Shown here in pieces: positions 1-12,200 of a stretch of 64,000 nucleotides of DNA. The DNA comes from Allacma fusca (taxonomy: Eukaryota; Arthropoda; Collembola; Symphypleona; Sminthuridae). The stretch lies in contig OX359247.1 of the NCBI GenBank assembly GCA_947179485.1, forward strand, positions 57,447,131 to 57,511,130, in the 5' to 3' direction. Below the pieces are notes generated by a model that worked only from the letters and a program-made list of their open reading frames with translations, did no database searches and was not told the DNA's origin. The position numbers and the translations under genes are program-made. Numbering within the stretch: the first letter of the stretch is position 1; every line of letters begins with the position of its first letter.

Positions 1-70
1 AGCGAAGGTGCACTCCGGCCCATGTTACTAATTTCACCCATCCTTGTCCATCTCATTTTCAACTCCCTTT

Positions 71-95
71 GAGAGGAGGAGGAGGAGGAGGAGGG
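71..95. repeat. (GGA)n trinucleotide tract
   Basis: A short run of GGA units directly upstream of the minisatellite. No coding frame or splice context was seen around it. Confidence 0.85.
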
Positions 96-214
96 GCTCC
101 TTAAGGGATTAGTTATTTTGAGTACGGGACTCAATTTGGAACTTTAACTTGAATATTTGAAGGAGAATTTTCGGGGGGATTTAATACAGAAGAATTTAAT
201 ACATTGGAGGATGG

Positions 215-975
215 AGTGTAGGGATGAAATTCCAAGTTTGAATTTCATAAAAATGTAGTACACTTGAAATTTAAATTCTGGAGTGCTATTGAGAATTGCA
301 TTCTGGCGTGCTATTAAAGTTTGAATGCTGGAACACACTTGAGATTTAAATTCTTGAGTGCAATTGAAGTTTGAATTTTGGCGCACCCTTGACATTTACA
401 TTTTGGAGTGAGCTTGAGATTTGCATTTTGGAGTAAACTTGAGCTTTGCATTTTCGAGTGAACTTGAGCTTTGCATTTTCGAGTGAACTTGAGATTTGCA
501 TTTTGGAGTGAACTTGAGCTTTGCATTTTGGAGTGAACTTGAGATTTGCATTTTGGAGTGAACTTGAGATTTGAATTTTGGAGTGAACTTGAGATTTGAA
601 TTTTGGAGTGAACTTGAGATTTGCATTTTGGAGTGAACTTGAGATTTGCATTTTGGAGTGAACTTGAGATTTGCATTTTGGAGTGAACTTGAGATTTGCA
701 TTTTGCAGTAATTACACTTGAGATTTAAATTCTAGAATGCAATTGAAGTTTGAATTCTGGCGCACCCTTGAGATTTAGATTTTGGAGTGAACTTGAAGTT
801 TGAATTCTGGAGCGCATTTCAGATTTGAGCGCACTTTAGAATTTCAAACTGAACTTCATTTGAGATCAGAATTACATTGTGGAGTGCAATTGAAGTTTGG
901 ATTCCGGAGTGCATTTGAGATTTAAAATCTTATCTGCCCTTGAAATTCAATTTTACAGTAAACTTGAGATTTTTC
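215..975. repeat. 25-bp minisatellite with degenerate 50-bp flanks
   Basis: Twelve head-to-tail 25-bp units (consensus starts GAGTGAACTTGAGATTTGC) run from 406 to 705 with exact 25-bp spacing; units differ by only a few bases, such as GAGAT/GAGCT and GCATTTT/GAATTTT. On both sides (215-405 and 706-975) the array decays into longer alternating variants, one with CAATTGAAGTTTGAATTC and one with GCGCACCCTTGAGATTTA, giving a roughly 50-bp dimer period. The minus strand is open in all three frames across the core. That is expected for a 25-bp unit without stops, since three units make 25 codons, so I do not call a protein here. Confidence 0.95.
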
Positions 976-3900
976 ATGCTTTACTAATACTAAAAAACCT
1001 TTTAAAAATTGATCTTCAAAATTGAATATCCTACCCCCGAAAATCCCCTATAAAATTCTGATGTTGAGCTGGAAGTCAAAGTTACATCTGACGCTTATAA
1101 GGAGCGCTGAAAGACGTACAGATAGGGCCACTCGGAAGTTATTGGGGATATTGGAGTAAGAAAAACAATCTCCGACTGTCAGACTCAGGGGTTTTTAATG
1201 TTCTGGGAACAGGACTGAAGTAGTGGGCGGGAAAGCTGTCAATGTTTCAAATGTTTACTTGTTCCTCTCCTGTAGTTTAACTTGACGGCTAACTGATTTC
1301 CTTTGAACAACAACATTTCCAAATACAATTCACAACTTCAATTACAAACAAGTACAGACTCAGTTTTGGAATTCCCTTTGAGTCCCTGAAACCTTCCCGA
1401 AATTTAACCTTCACTTCTAATTCCCAGTCTTCACAAGTCTTCTCAAAGTAATTACAAATTCTCTTTCCCAATTTCTTCCCTTTTTATTTCGAAAAAATCT
1501 CTTACTTCAAAGCAACTCACCTTAACTCACGCTTCCAGAGAGTCCTCCCTTTCTTTACCGTTCTCAAATAAAATCTTTAGTATAGTGCCCTACAAAGGAG
1601 TCTGTCCCTATAGAACTACTAGCACATTTTCAAACCGAATCCCATTTGGAGTCATTAATGTCTGAGTCTGCTACAGCCATAACGAGAGCGGACTGTACAA
1701 CCTATTTCAAACATACAAAATTAAGGCTCTTACTAACAGTGTATTCGATTGTCCAAAAACATTTTTGAGCGCACTTTGACGCCGTCCAGTTATTTTTTTC
1801 CGGAAATAGGACCTAGATATCATCAGTTGCAGTGTAGTAATTAAATATTTCATCCAAATTATGCATCAAGTAAAAATTATTTATAATTTAAATTTTATTA
1901 CTTGCAGATACTCCTTTTAAATTGAAATGTCTTCAGAATTAAATTTTAACCGTACGAAAATATTTTAAGTAAAATCACTTTTAATCTAAATGGCTAAGAC
2001 TCCACGTGCACTGGGGCTTCATAAAATATTCCAGGCAAAAATTTTAAAGAGCTTTTAAAATTCTAAATATTTTGAGGCAATTACTCTTACATTTTTGAGA
2101 TAAAACTCAGAGCTTCATTAGAAAATTCCCTAAGAAAATCCTGAAGATACGGTGTCAAAGGAAAGCTTCGGAAAGAAAAAAGAGACAAAAGATAAGAAGA
2201 TAGGAGGGTTTGGGGCGGGTAAAAAAAAATCCCGAATAATTTGAGCCTAATCTTATCTTGCCCTTGTCTCTTTCCGAAGAAAACAAATCCTCCACTGACA
2301 ATGAGTACCTATATGAGAAAGGAATATTTAAATTCCAAAATGTTTGGGCTGGTTCCTGGCCTCAGCCGCATTTCCCTAATCTTCGGCATTCCTTGTCCTC
2401 TCGAAAACATTTTAAGGGTCGCCGCTTGATAAAGAGTCGCCGAACGGGAATTTCTCAATAAATTCCAATTTTTTTGATTTTTACACTTTTATTTTTTTTA
2501 ACAGTAAAAAAAGGAAATATTTAGTGGATTCTGTCTCGAGTGCAAATAAATCAATTTAAACTCAAATGTAAAATCCTCCCTATCAGAGCGGGATGTAAGC
2601 AGAGAGGAACTTCGGACTGAAAAACATTTTGGCAAAATTAACCAGCGTCAATTTTGGCACTTGTAAAATTTTCAATGCTCTACTGCGAGCTGGACTGTTA
2701 CATATTTACTTGTAGCCAGAGTATATTTTAATCGGGCGGTAACGGTTTTGAGCCTTAGAAAAAGTAAGGAATGAAGGAGCTTGAAGCTGTTTTTACGACA
2801 CGTAATTGGCTAATGATGGGGCTTGGGATCCTGATAGACATCTTCCGCTCATGATGGTGGAGTCCCTTTAGAGCGCTCATTATGAGCAAGTAGCAACCAG
2901 TCGGGCCTGTTCTCAAAATCGGGAATTCAGCTATTAATCTTTATTTATTGCGGAGGAACATCTGTCTACATCAAACTTCCCATATGAGCCTTCCCCTCCG
3001 TCCCAATAACAAACGTCTAGACAAGCCTAATGAAAATAACATTGCTCAGCCGGGTCTCCTCTTCTGTAGCCATTTAAAAGCTAGTGGGGCCTGAAATTCT
3101 GGCGCTCTGTGCTTAAACTCCATTAAAATTCCCAATTACATTCCAAGTTAAATTATGTCGTTAAATTCAGCAGCAAGGTCAATGTTTCCTAATCTTCCCG
3201 CTTTTATTTTAAAAAATTCTCAGGAAAAATTTAAACTCCAGTGTATGTAATTATTACAGATACAGTGTGCCCACTCTCTAGGAGAGAATTTTATTTCAGG
3301 GCTTATGATTTGACTGACTGAAAAAATAATTTCTGTTTACAACTTTCTTAATTTTTTACCTTATAAAAACGTCTCAATAGAGATTACAAAAGTAAATATC
3401 CCCTTTCAATACAGACCCTCCCCTATGGTCTCCCAAAGAAAATTATGCTCCGTTATACATTAATGACTTTGAATCTATACTTCAGAGCTCTAAAACATAG
3501 TTAAAAATATTGCAAGGCGTTAAAGTCAAACAAATTAATCTCACTGAATTTTCTGCCGCGTATTTCATGTAGAATCTATGCAATATGTTTTAAAGGGAAT
3601 AAAGAATACTTTTTATGCAATTAGGAATTAATTTGTGAATTTTTTCTAGAGCTGGATTTTAAAATTGAAGCGCTAATAAATTGACAGTAGGAATATGTGC
3701 AGAGTTGTGGGCAAAATAATATTCAATGGTGTTAAAATAAAAACGTTTTTAAATTAAAAAATTAAATCTCGTCCCTATTTTGAAAATAGGATGTGTTGGA
3801 TGGAGCCAAAAAAACCCTTTTGGAATGCTCATTGCTGGAAGAGTCCCAAGTGAAGACAAAGTCACGATTCTCGTGATGATGTTGCTTCTGAGATTAGATG

Positions 3901-6900
3901 ATAAAAAAATTGATTTCTCATCAATTCTTCATTGCTCTTGGGCTGGCCTTGTGCCCAAAGTTACACTCAATATCATTTTATAGAGGATGCCAATGTTCCG
4001 AAACATGCTACGGTACTTTCTATTACAGTCCAGTCCCTTTATAACAGTCTCGTTATATCCCCTTGAAATTTCCCTCTGGTTATGGGCTGAGGTAAAAGAG
4101 TGGAAGAAAAATTATTCCTATGGGAAATCTATATGGGATATTTCCAAATATCTATATTTTTAACCTTTGAAAAATTTGTTTTTTGAAAGGCTCCCTTGTA
4201 ATATGAGGCTACTGTACATGTATGGATGGGTCATTATAGGGAAACTGTATACTATCGCAGTAAAATCCAGCAAAAAGGATGGATTTGAAAGGGAGGAAAT
4301 GTAATTTAAAAATTCTGCCCCAGTAATGAACGAGCGGGGTAATAAAATCAGGAAAATCCACAACAGAAAGAATTATAATTGTAAAAAGATTGATTCGGAT
4401 TTAATGGACTCGTTTGATTAGAGCTTGCTCGAGTTTATCCCAAAACTCGTCATTACAGCCACACTCACCGCCACTTGTGGACCATTATTCAACCCCTAAA
4501 AAAACTTGTTCATTGGTCAAGTCTGAGTCTCGGGATTCACAATCTTACATTCTTCCCAACATCAAAGGATTCGAATCATTTTTTTATTTTCTGGAGCCTT
4601 GAGTCGTTCCGACGTTTACACAAAACAAACATACGCTTTCCGGCACTACGGCTATAATATTATTAGTGTACGTGTTTCTACAGTTGAGTCTCGTTAGAGG
4701 GGAGCCCCTTATGGAATCTTGCCCATACAATCTGAATTATATTACAATAATTATTGTATTACATTCTGAGTGACTTCTATCCCCCAGAATTTTTTCCCCG
4801 AATGAGAGCATACAAAATAAAGTCTCGTTAATACAGTCCCTTAAAATCATTTTTTTAATAGTAACAAAAACATGTAATTCCTATTTCCTCCAATGTTAAC
4901 AATGCCTGTCTTTTAAAGAGCATATAGAGTAAAGCCTCATCATAAGATTATAATTTTTTTATACATGCCTCAGGTGGCATATAGTTATAGTCTTTTGAGA
5001 GATGCTGCTATACAGAGAGGACACTCCATCCCGTATGTACATAGGTTTTAAAGGGAATTAAGTATAGGCCTCCGTGCATATTTAATATTGGGCAAAGGAG
5101 GCGGAAAAAATGTGGGGAAAAAATCCACTAATCAAAACAATTAGAATTTATGGGCCTGGGCTAGGGTGGCGGAGAAACTTCAATTTCCCCCTCCGGCGGA
5201 ACTGATAATTTTTTTATTGAGTCTGTCTCCACAGGATATTTTTCATAGCAATTCAAGCAAGAATTTTTCCTTGAATATTTTCCTCACCATCTTATTTTTC
5301 CTGAATATATTCTTTCGTACATAATTATTCCTCTCGAAAATACTTGCCATTTTAAATTCACCCAGTATTATTATTTTTGTTTATTTTTGCCCACATTTTT
5401 TTTCCTATATGAAATTATCTTTATGGTAAACAACAGGGAAATCTTGACAGAATAATTACTCTGGTATAGTTGTACAACTTTAACGCCACTTAATACAATT
5501 CCTGCGCTGTAATGGGAGTCCTGTGTTGATAGTTTCTCTGTGGATACAGCCAGTACGTGGATTTGCAATGAAAATTTCCGGTTACTAGTATAATGATATA
5601 GGATTGGTACATTATATAGAACAGTCTCGTTACAAGGGACTGGGAGGTATAACAAGTATTTTCTTGAAATGCAAAAACATCCCTTGTGAGAAAGTGCAGA
5701 AGTTATGGAGAATTTTTTTCGAGAAATTTGAACCGGCCGTTATATCGAGGTTCCAGTGTGAAACCTGGCCGTACAAAGAGGAACGTATCTTTGACGCATT
5801 AAAAACTTGTGTGAAGTTTGTTTTTTCGAGGGGAGAATTTGGAAAGCTTTGGGGAGAAGGCGGAAGCGGAGAGTTTCGCATCGGAATAAAATATATGGGC
5901 ATCGTAAATCATAAGCCCGTCTTCCTCCCATAGATCCTCAGTGCATAGGGATACTGCGGACTTTTCGGGTTATTACGGAGCAAACTTGGTCACTGAGGCA
6001 ATTACACAAACTTCAGACAATTTTCTTAGCACTTGTACAGCCCAGCCCCTTTATGAAGGAAACCCTCATAACCCATCAAATCCCCTCGTTTGGGAGCCCT
6101 TTAGTATTTTATAACCACCCACAAAAATTATATTCTACCCAACGGCGGGAATACCTTCAAATATTTAGGCTCATGTAGGGAAACACGCCTTTTTCCCCAA
6201 CAGCGTCTCTTATAACGAGAGCTCACTCAAGTGGGAAAATTTGCTCTCATTTTACGGGCTGAAAAATGCTTCGTTAATAAGTGGAGTCACTTGGAAAATT
6301 TTAGCTCGTTTATCAACAGACACACACACACACACATACACCACGGAGCCATTAAATTTCTAGTGTACAGTACAGTCTCTTTACAGCGGACATCTTGGAA
6401 CAGATTATTTTACATTGGAGTATCAATTTTTAAAGGGATTTTCCTTTAATTTTGTGGCATGTTTTTGGGCATTAAAACATTTGCGGTTAATACGGGCAAA
6501 TTTCTGGAGCTTCTTTATCCCGTGCTTTTACAAGCAGAGCTTCCGGTGGTTTTATTTACAAGGCTTGAGCTATCTGCAATGAAAAGTTGTCTTCCGAGTG
6601 TCCCTGGTGACATTCTCATATTATAAAGGATCCTGTCCCGTCATTTCCATTTTGTTTTATGAGCGTAAAAGTAAAACTTGCGAAAGAGATATGCTATGAT
6701 GGAAAACCTCAATCAATTTCCCCTCCAATTTAAAATTTTATTTTCCTGAGTGGTAATTTCATACACGGAGATTCAAATAAGGACTCGTCCGTCATTTTAA
6801 ACGCACCATCTCATCCTTCACATTTGCAAATTTGTTTTTCGTATGAAAATTTTCGTCAATGTGCAAATTTCTGACATGGGATTTTAAGAGTAAAATTTGT

Positions 6901-9171
6901 GTCATTAATTTCCTACTTTTAGAGCGGGCTGGATGGAGAGGGTGCACTTTATGCATAATTTATATCCTTCTGGGATTTGATGCCTTTCTTGCATGTCGGA
7001 GTAATTAGAGATGTGTAAAGTGATAAAAATTGGGGAGAGGGAATTTTTTGGCATCTGGGAATTTGCACAAGGGGAAAGTAACAAATTTGCAGTTGAAGTT
7101 GTAACTTAAACTGAGAGCGTGCTTCCAAGTCATAAATGCTGTATACTTGGGCTCAAGGAAAAACACAAGCTCTTTTTTCCCCCCATAGAAAGAACCCATA
7201 AATCCTGAATGATGGATGTGCTTGTGCTTGTTTTCCTCTTTCGGAAGCACTTTTATGAGCAGTTTTGTCCTGGAAATTCCCTTTCCGCTCCTTTAAAAAA
7301 TACCATTTGCAGATTTTACACACCGACTCCTCATATGTATGTATACATGTGCTTGTATAGGGGGTGGGGATAGGAATAACCGTTAAAATCTCATTGCAAG
7401 TACTTTGGCAAAAAAAAATTGTTATCTCTTCCCTGGAGTTCCCCTCTCCAATTTTCGTTGAAAGGAAATTCAACTCCAGCTGCACTACCAGTCCAACTGT
7501 AAAATAACAATTGCGAAAATTCAAAGGGCTTTTCCATTGCCAAATGGAACCTCCAAATCCTCCTATTTTAAAGCACGGATGACAACTAAAAGGAGGGGAA
7601 GTGCATTTGGATTCGGATTTGAAAAACTATTGCAATATTTGTATCTATATGTTGCATTCCCAACATTTAGCCAGGGTAGGGAAATGTATTTGTTGCCCCC
7701 TTGTACAAATATGGGCAAATTTTTTGCAAAACTCTTATAGCATAGGAAATTTTCTCCCCAATCTTAAATTTCAAATTTTAAGGATTCATCTTGCAGTAAA
7801 TGTTTTCACGTCCTTCATAAAATTCTTAAAAATTTTGCACATTCCATTTACGAAATTTTCTGGAACTTTGCCTCAAAATTTTGGTTTATCCGTTTCCCAG
7901 AAAATGTTTCATAAAATTTTGCTAAAATTTTGCGACAATTTTGCTGAAATCTTTGCATTGATATTTGACAGAAAATGCCCAATTTTTAAAGAAAATATGC
8001 ATTTTTCATTCTTGAACAAAAACCCAGTTCTGTTTTCAAAATTTGCACATTTCTCCTCCAAAAATTAGAAAAGTTTATGGTATTTTTGTCTACTACTGTA
8101 CCAGTAACAATTATTTTTGAGGTACGTTAATGTAACAAAATTTTTTTAGAAGTTTTTAAAGGGAATTTGTTTCGAAATTTATAGGGAGAAAAAATTTAAG
8201 GGAAAGGATTTAATTGGGGCAAGGATTGAGGGAAGGGTTTCCCGGCCCCCTTGATTTAGACCAGGGAGGATCTGCATGGTCTCGAGGAAAGTATCCATTT
8301 GGGAGGGCTTTATCTCATTTGTAATAAATACGGAGGACAATGCTGGGAAACAATGGGAGAGTGCTGGAGCGATTGAGACCGAGATAGCGGAACAATTCTC
8401 TTCCGATAATCTTTATGGTCATTGTTCTCTTTACCATAATTACTGCCAACGGCCTCCTCTCCTCGGCTCCGCTTTTCTTCCTTTCTGTCATTAAGCCCCA
8501 TAATATTGTCTTTCCCTCGAAACCATTCCCGAAGAATCCATTGAAGGGTGTACATACATACGTCCGAAACATACTCTCACTATAAGGGAACCCCTTCAAA
8601 ACCCCCCGTTGCCCATTACAGCCAAAAATATTACAAACATTTTAAATTTCCCCAATTCAATTTTTTTTCTTCGTACAAAAAAAACTCCCAGAATTTTTAC
8701 CCTCAAATTTGCCCCAATAAAGGGCTCTTTAAAAAAAAAAGGACTCACTGTACAATCCATGGTACTTTGGAAATGTTTCAAAAGAATTCCTCAAGTGCTT
8801 TCATCAAAGTAATAGCACCCAAACTAAAACTAGGTCAAATGATTCCCTCATTTGTACTCAATCCGGTCTGCTTGCATACTAATTTTGCGGGTGATTTTCG
8901 CCCTGGGATTTGACTAGTGCCAAAATGTTTTCTTATGTAAAAAATTAATTTGACGATTATTTCCGAGAATGTCATGCTCTTCCTTTGAGCTCAACTCCCA
9001 TTTGAGTATGGGGAGGTGTATTTAGGGAGTGGTTAAAGTTTTGTGGGAAAATATGCTCATGAATAATATAATGAGATTATAGTTTTTAGTGGAAATGGGA
9101 AAAAGTGTTGGGAAGATTCTGGGAGCTAAATCTCGTGGTTGTTTGATTGGCAGGTTAAAGATACAGGAGTC
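976..9171. other. Intergenic region upstream of the main gene, no gene recognised
   Basis: No open frame here shows a domain I know, and none comes with a convincing exon structure. The longest plus-strand frame (5604-5933) begins inside a pogo-like repeat fragment and is probably chance. The region contains several fragments of the CAGT..CTCGTTATAAGGG family (near 4024, 4680, 5621, 6036, 8574), three TTYRACGCC-type motifs (1778, 3516, 5482), a CA tract (6319-6336) and AT-rich unique DNA. The promoter of the main gene must lie in or near this stretch, but I cannot point to a TATA box or initiator that decides it. Confidence 0.5.
6319..6336. repeat. (CA)n microsatellite
   Basis: A perfect dinucleotide run in non-coding DNA. 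Confidence 0.9.
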
Positions 9172-9268
9172 ATGTTCGGGAAAAAGGGGAAATTCTCAGT
9201 CACGTCCGGCTCATCTCTCCTCCTCTTCTTCATCTTGGGATGTCATTTTGGCCGGATTTCAGCTGAAG
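9172..9268 (+). CDS. Exon 1: signal peptide
   Basis: ATG at 9172 is the first in-frame Met after an in-frame TAA near 9127 and has G at -3. The exon encodes a charged start (MFGKKGKF), a hydrophobic core and a plausible cleavage site after ISA. It ends with one base of a split codon before GTCAGT, and exon 2 or exon 3 supplies the other two bases (Asp). An upstream acceptor-like TTGGCAG at about 9153 could mark the start of this exon, so the 5' UTR may itself be split. The distance to exon 2 makes the link an inference from phase and content. Confidence 0.75.
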
Positions 9269-12200
9269 GTCAGTAACATCGTTTTTACTAATTTTTTTCG
9301 AAAGTTTCCTTAATTTTCAGCTTACTATGTTAAAAACCTTGCAGAAACTGAACTTCGCGATGAGATCCCGTTATGTACGACTATAATTTACAAACGGCGT
9401 CAAAACTAATCAAAATAGAATATTTGACCTGCATTTTTGCCCAAAATCGTTGTTCACTTCAATATAAGGATTTCTAAGGGTTTTTCTCAAAACCAATATA
9501 AAAAATCTGAAATAAATAAATTTTTGAGATCATAAAGCTTTTTCATTCCTACAATTTTTAAGTAGTCTGACACCATTTGTAATATTCTCTTTTAAATTTT
9601 GTTTACCCCTAATTAAAGGGCTCTACGTCGATGGTAATGCACAATGTTTTAAGGATTTTTAGAAGTAGATACTCAAGGAGCAAAATATAGGGCCAAAAAT
9701 TCTGCCCATCGATTTTTGAACCCTGTGCCCGTCAATTACGGTCCGCATTCTTTAAATTCGACCTCAAAAACCAGAAATGTTTACAGATTTGAGGGAGAAA
9801 AAATTATAGTAATAATGTTAAAAATTAAAATATTATTTCTTGGAAATTGATAATGACTTTGTAAGTCAGTAAAGTTGGCTAATAATAATTATATTTGCAT
9901 AAAAAATAAACCAAGATATATAAAACAGTTTTTCTTGTGGATTCGAATGTTGGTGGGATTATTTATTTATTTTGGAAATTTGAGGGGTTGTAAGATTCGA
10001 AATTTTTTTAAGAAATTGGAGGTTCCAGAGGGAATTTAATGTGAGCGGGTGAGGAATGATATAAAAAATATGGGAAGTCTTAAGGAAAGGGTTTGATGGA
10101 AAATTGGAGGCATGAGAAAATTAGGGTTTCGTTGCTCGGTGTCTGGTTGAGATTGCCGGGGAATTGAAGATAGGGAATCGTGTATGTAGTTACAAGAGAG
10201 ATGGGGAATAATGATTGGAGGAAATGGAAACGTGTACTTTGTGCAAATAGCTCTGGCCCCATTCAATCAGTCCTCATCATCATTATTACTGTCTGTGAGT
10301 CGGTCGTGAGTTGAAAGCCAACCAGGCCCGAAATCAACCTTTCCGCTCCCATTCACAGCCCTCTTCCGATCCCTCATCTTCTTTTCCCTCTCCACAATTT
10401 TCATCCCGATACGTCCATTTCTCTCCATTCCCTCTAATGTAATAACTTTCATCCTTGCCAATTTCGCTCCTCAAATTACTACTTCATTCTAATTTCCTCA
10501 TATTTTTTACGCCCCTATTTTTTTTTGCACGTGAGAAAATATTTGCCCCCAAAAATTACTTTTACGACTTATTTCTCAAAAAAAATTTTTGATTGTGTAC
10601 ATTTTCAAAAGAAATCAAGTCCTGTGTACACATTTATTAAAACGAATCTCATCTTTAAAATATTTTCTCTTCAAATTTGCCCCTAAATTCTGCCGGGTTG
10701 AAAGTGCTCAAAATTTCAGTTCAATTAAATATTGCAATTTGCTAAATATTGATGTCACGTTAAACATTTACTATCAAATTTGAACGCCACTTTAAATATT
10801 TATTGTAACTTGTGAGGCCAAAGAGTAAAATTTATTTTTTACTGTGAGTACAATTTCCACGCCGCTTTAAATATTTGCTGTAAAATTTAATACAACGTTG
10901 AACGTTGTAAGTGTAATTGTTACAAAATATCAAATTTGGATAGGAAAAATTGTCAAAACGCTTCCTGACATCGTTCCTATGAAATGTTTTGCTGTATGTA
11001 AATTGAACAGGGATTCAAAATTGAATGAAGGAAACCCATATTTATAAAAAATTATGGGCGTTGAAGAAAAATAGGAATTTTAAAATGAAGCCAGTTATAT
11101 TTCCTCTACACTTTAAATGCACCAGATATTTTTACCTTGGGACTAAAGCCCAACTTAAATAAAAGTGTAGATATCTGACAAAGGAAAAATTGAGCACCCC
11201 TAATTTCCTCACGAACTCAAGAGGCACATTCCAAAACCTGTTTTTCAACTTGAAACTCTCACCGTATTTCCAAATCATCTTGGGCTCAAGCCATGTTTAA
11301 TTTTGGAATGAAAGACCAATTTCCGTTGTTGCTCAAAATTTGTTAAATTTCCCGAAAATTGCCCGAAATTAGAAACCCTATTCCCAGACAATCCAAAACT
11401 ATTTCACATCAAGCTCGGCGCCTGCGAGGGAAAAAAAAATTGGAACACACAGGTTCAAGATTTTTTTTTACGGTGTTTTCAAATAAGCACATGTAAATCA
11501 TCCCTGACTGGTTATTATAATTGTGGAAAATAAATTGAAACCCACACCTTGTTCTGGACCATTGGGGAAATGTGTGTCAATAATAATGGACTGGATGGAG
11601 TAATGGACTGGAATAAATAAAAACAGCTGGGATTAAAGGCAGAAGACAAAACTGGATCTGGAGCTCGTTTCAGCCTATAATGTTATAGCTTTCGAAGAGC
11701 CTCATCATAAGCAAGGATCCCCTCAACTCTTTTATTCCCCTACCCTATTTAATACCTAGTTTTTACAAATATTCAATGCCTCCATTTTCTACAAAATTTC
11801 CTCCTACAATCCACAACAATAGATACATACAATTTACTAAAGTCTATGAAAATAAATTTTGAAAATCAGCAAAAAATTTAAAAAAAAAATCCTTCAAACA
11901 TTGTCCGTAAAACAACATTGTGGGCAATAAAAAATATTATAAATTTTTAAAATGTTTTGCGTTTTTGTGAAATATTTTTTGGACCCTGAATTTGTATGTT
12001 TTTGACACTTGTGAGTGGAAATATTTAAAAAGAGCAGTAAATCGCATTTAAAAAAAACCCGGAATGAAAATTTTACAAACTGGGCAAACTGAATATGTTG
12101 TAGGACTGTTCTGTAAATTGGGCTAGGGGGTCATAATATTTGGGGTGTCCCAAATATAAGGCATGATGATGTCTTCAGAATATACTCGATGTGTAGGACT

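Noticed and set aside
314-701. Three overlapping minus-strand frames with 25-residue repeats
   Set aside because: They are the three phases of a stop-free 25-bp minisatellite; no splice or start context supports translation.
4500-4580. GGATTCGAATCATT as a possible tRNA T-arm
   Set aside because: No acceptor, D or anticodon stem can be placed around it; no tRNA gene was convincing anywhere in the window.
5604-5933. 109-codon plus-strand frame (FEPAVISRFQCETWPYKEER...)
   Set aside because: It begins inside a pogo-like repeat fragment, has an equally open minus frame over the same DNA and shows no domain I know.
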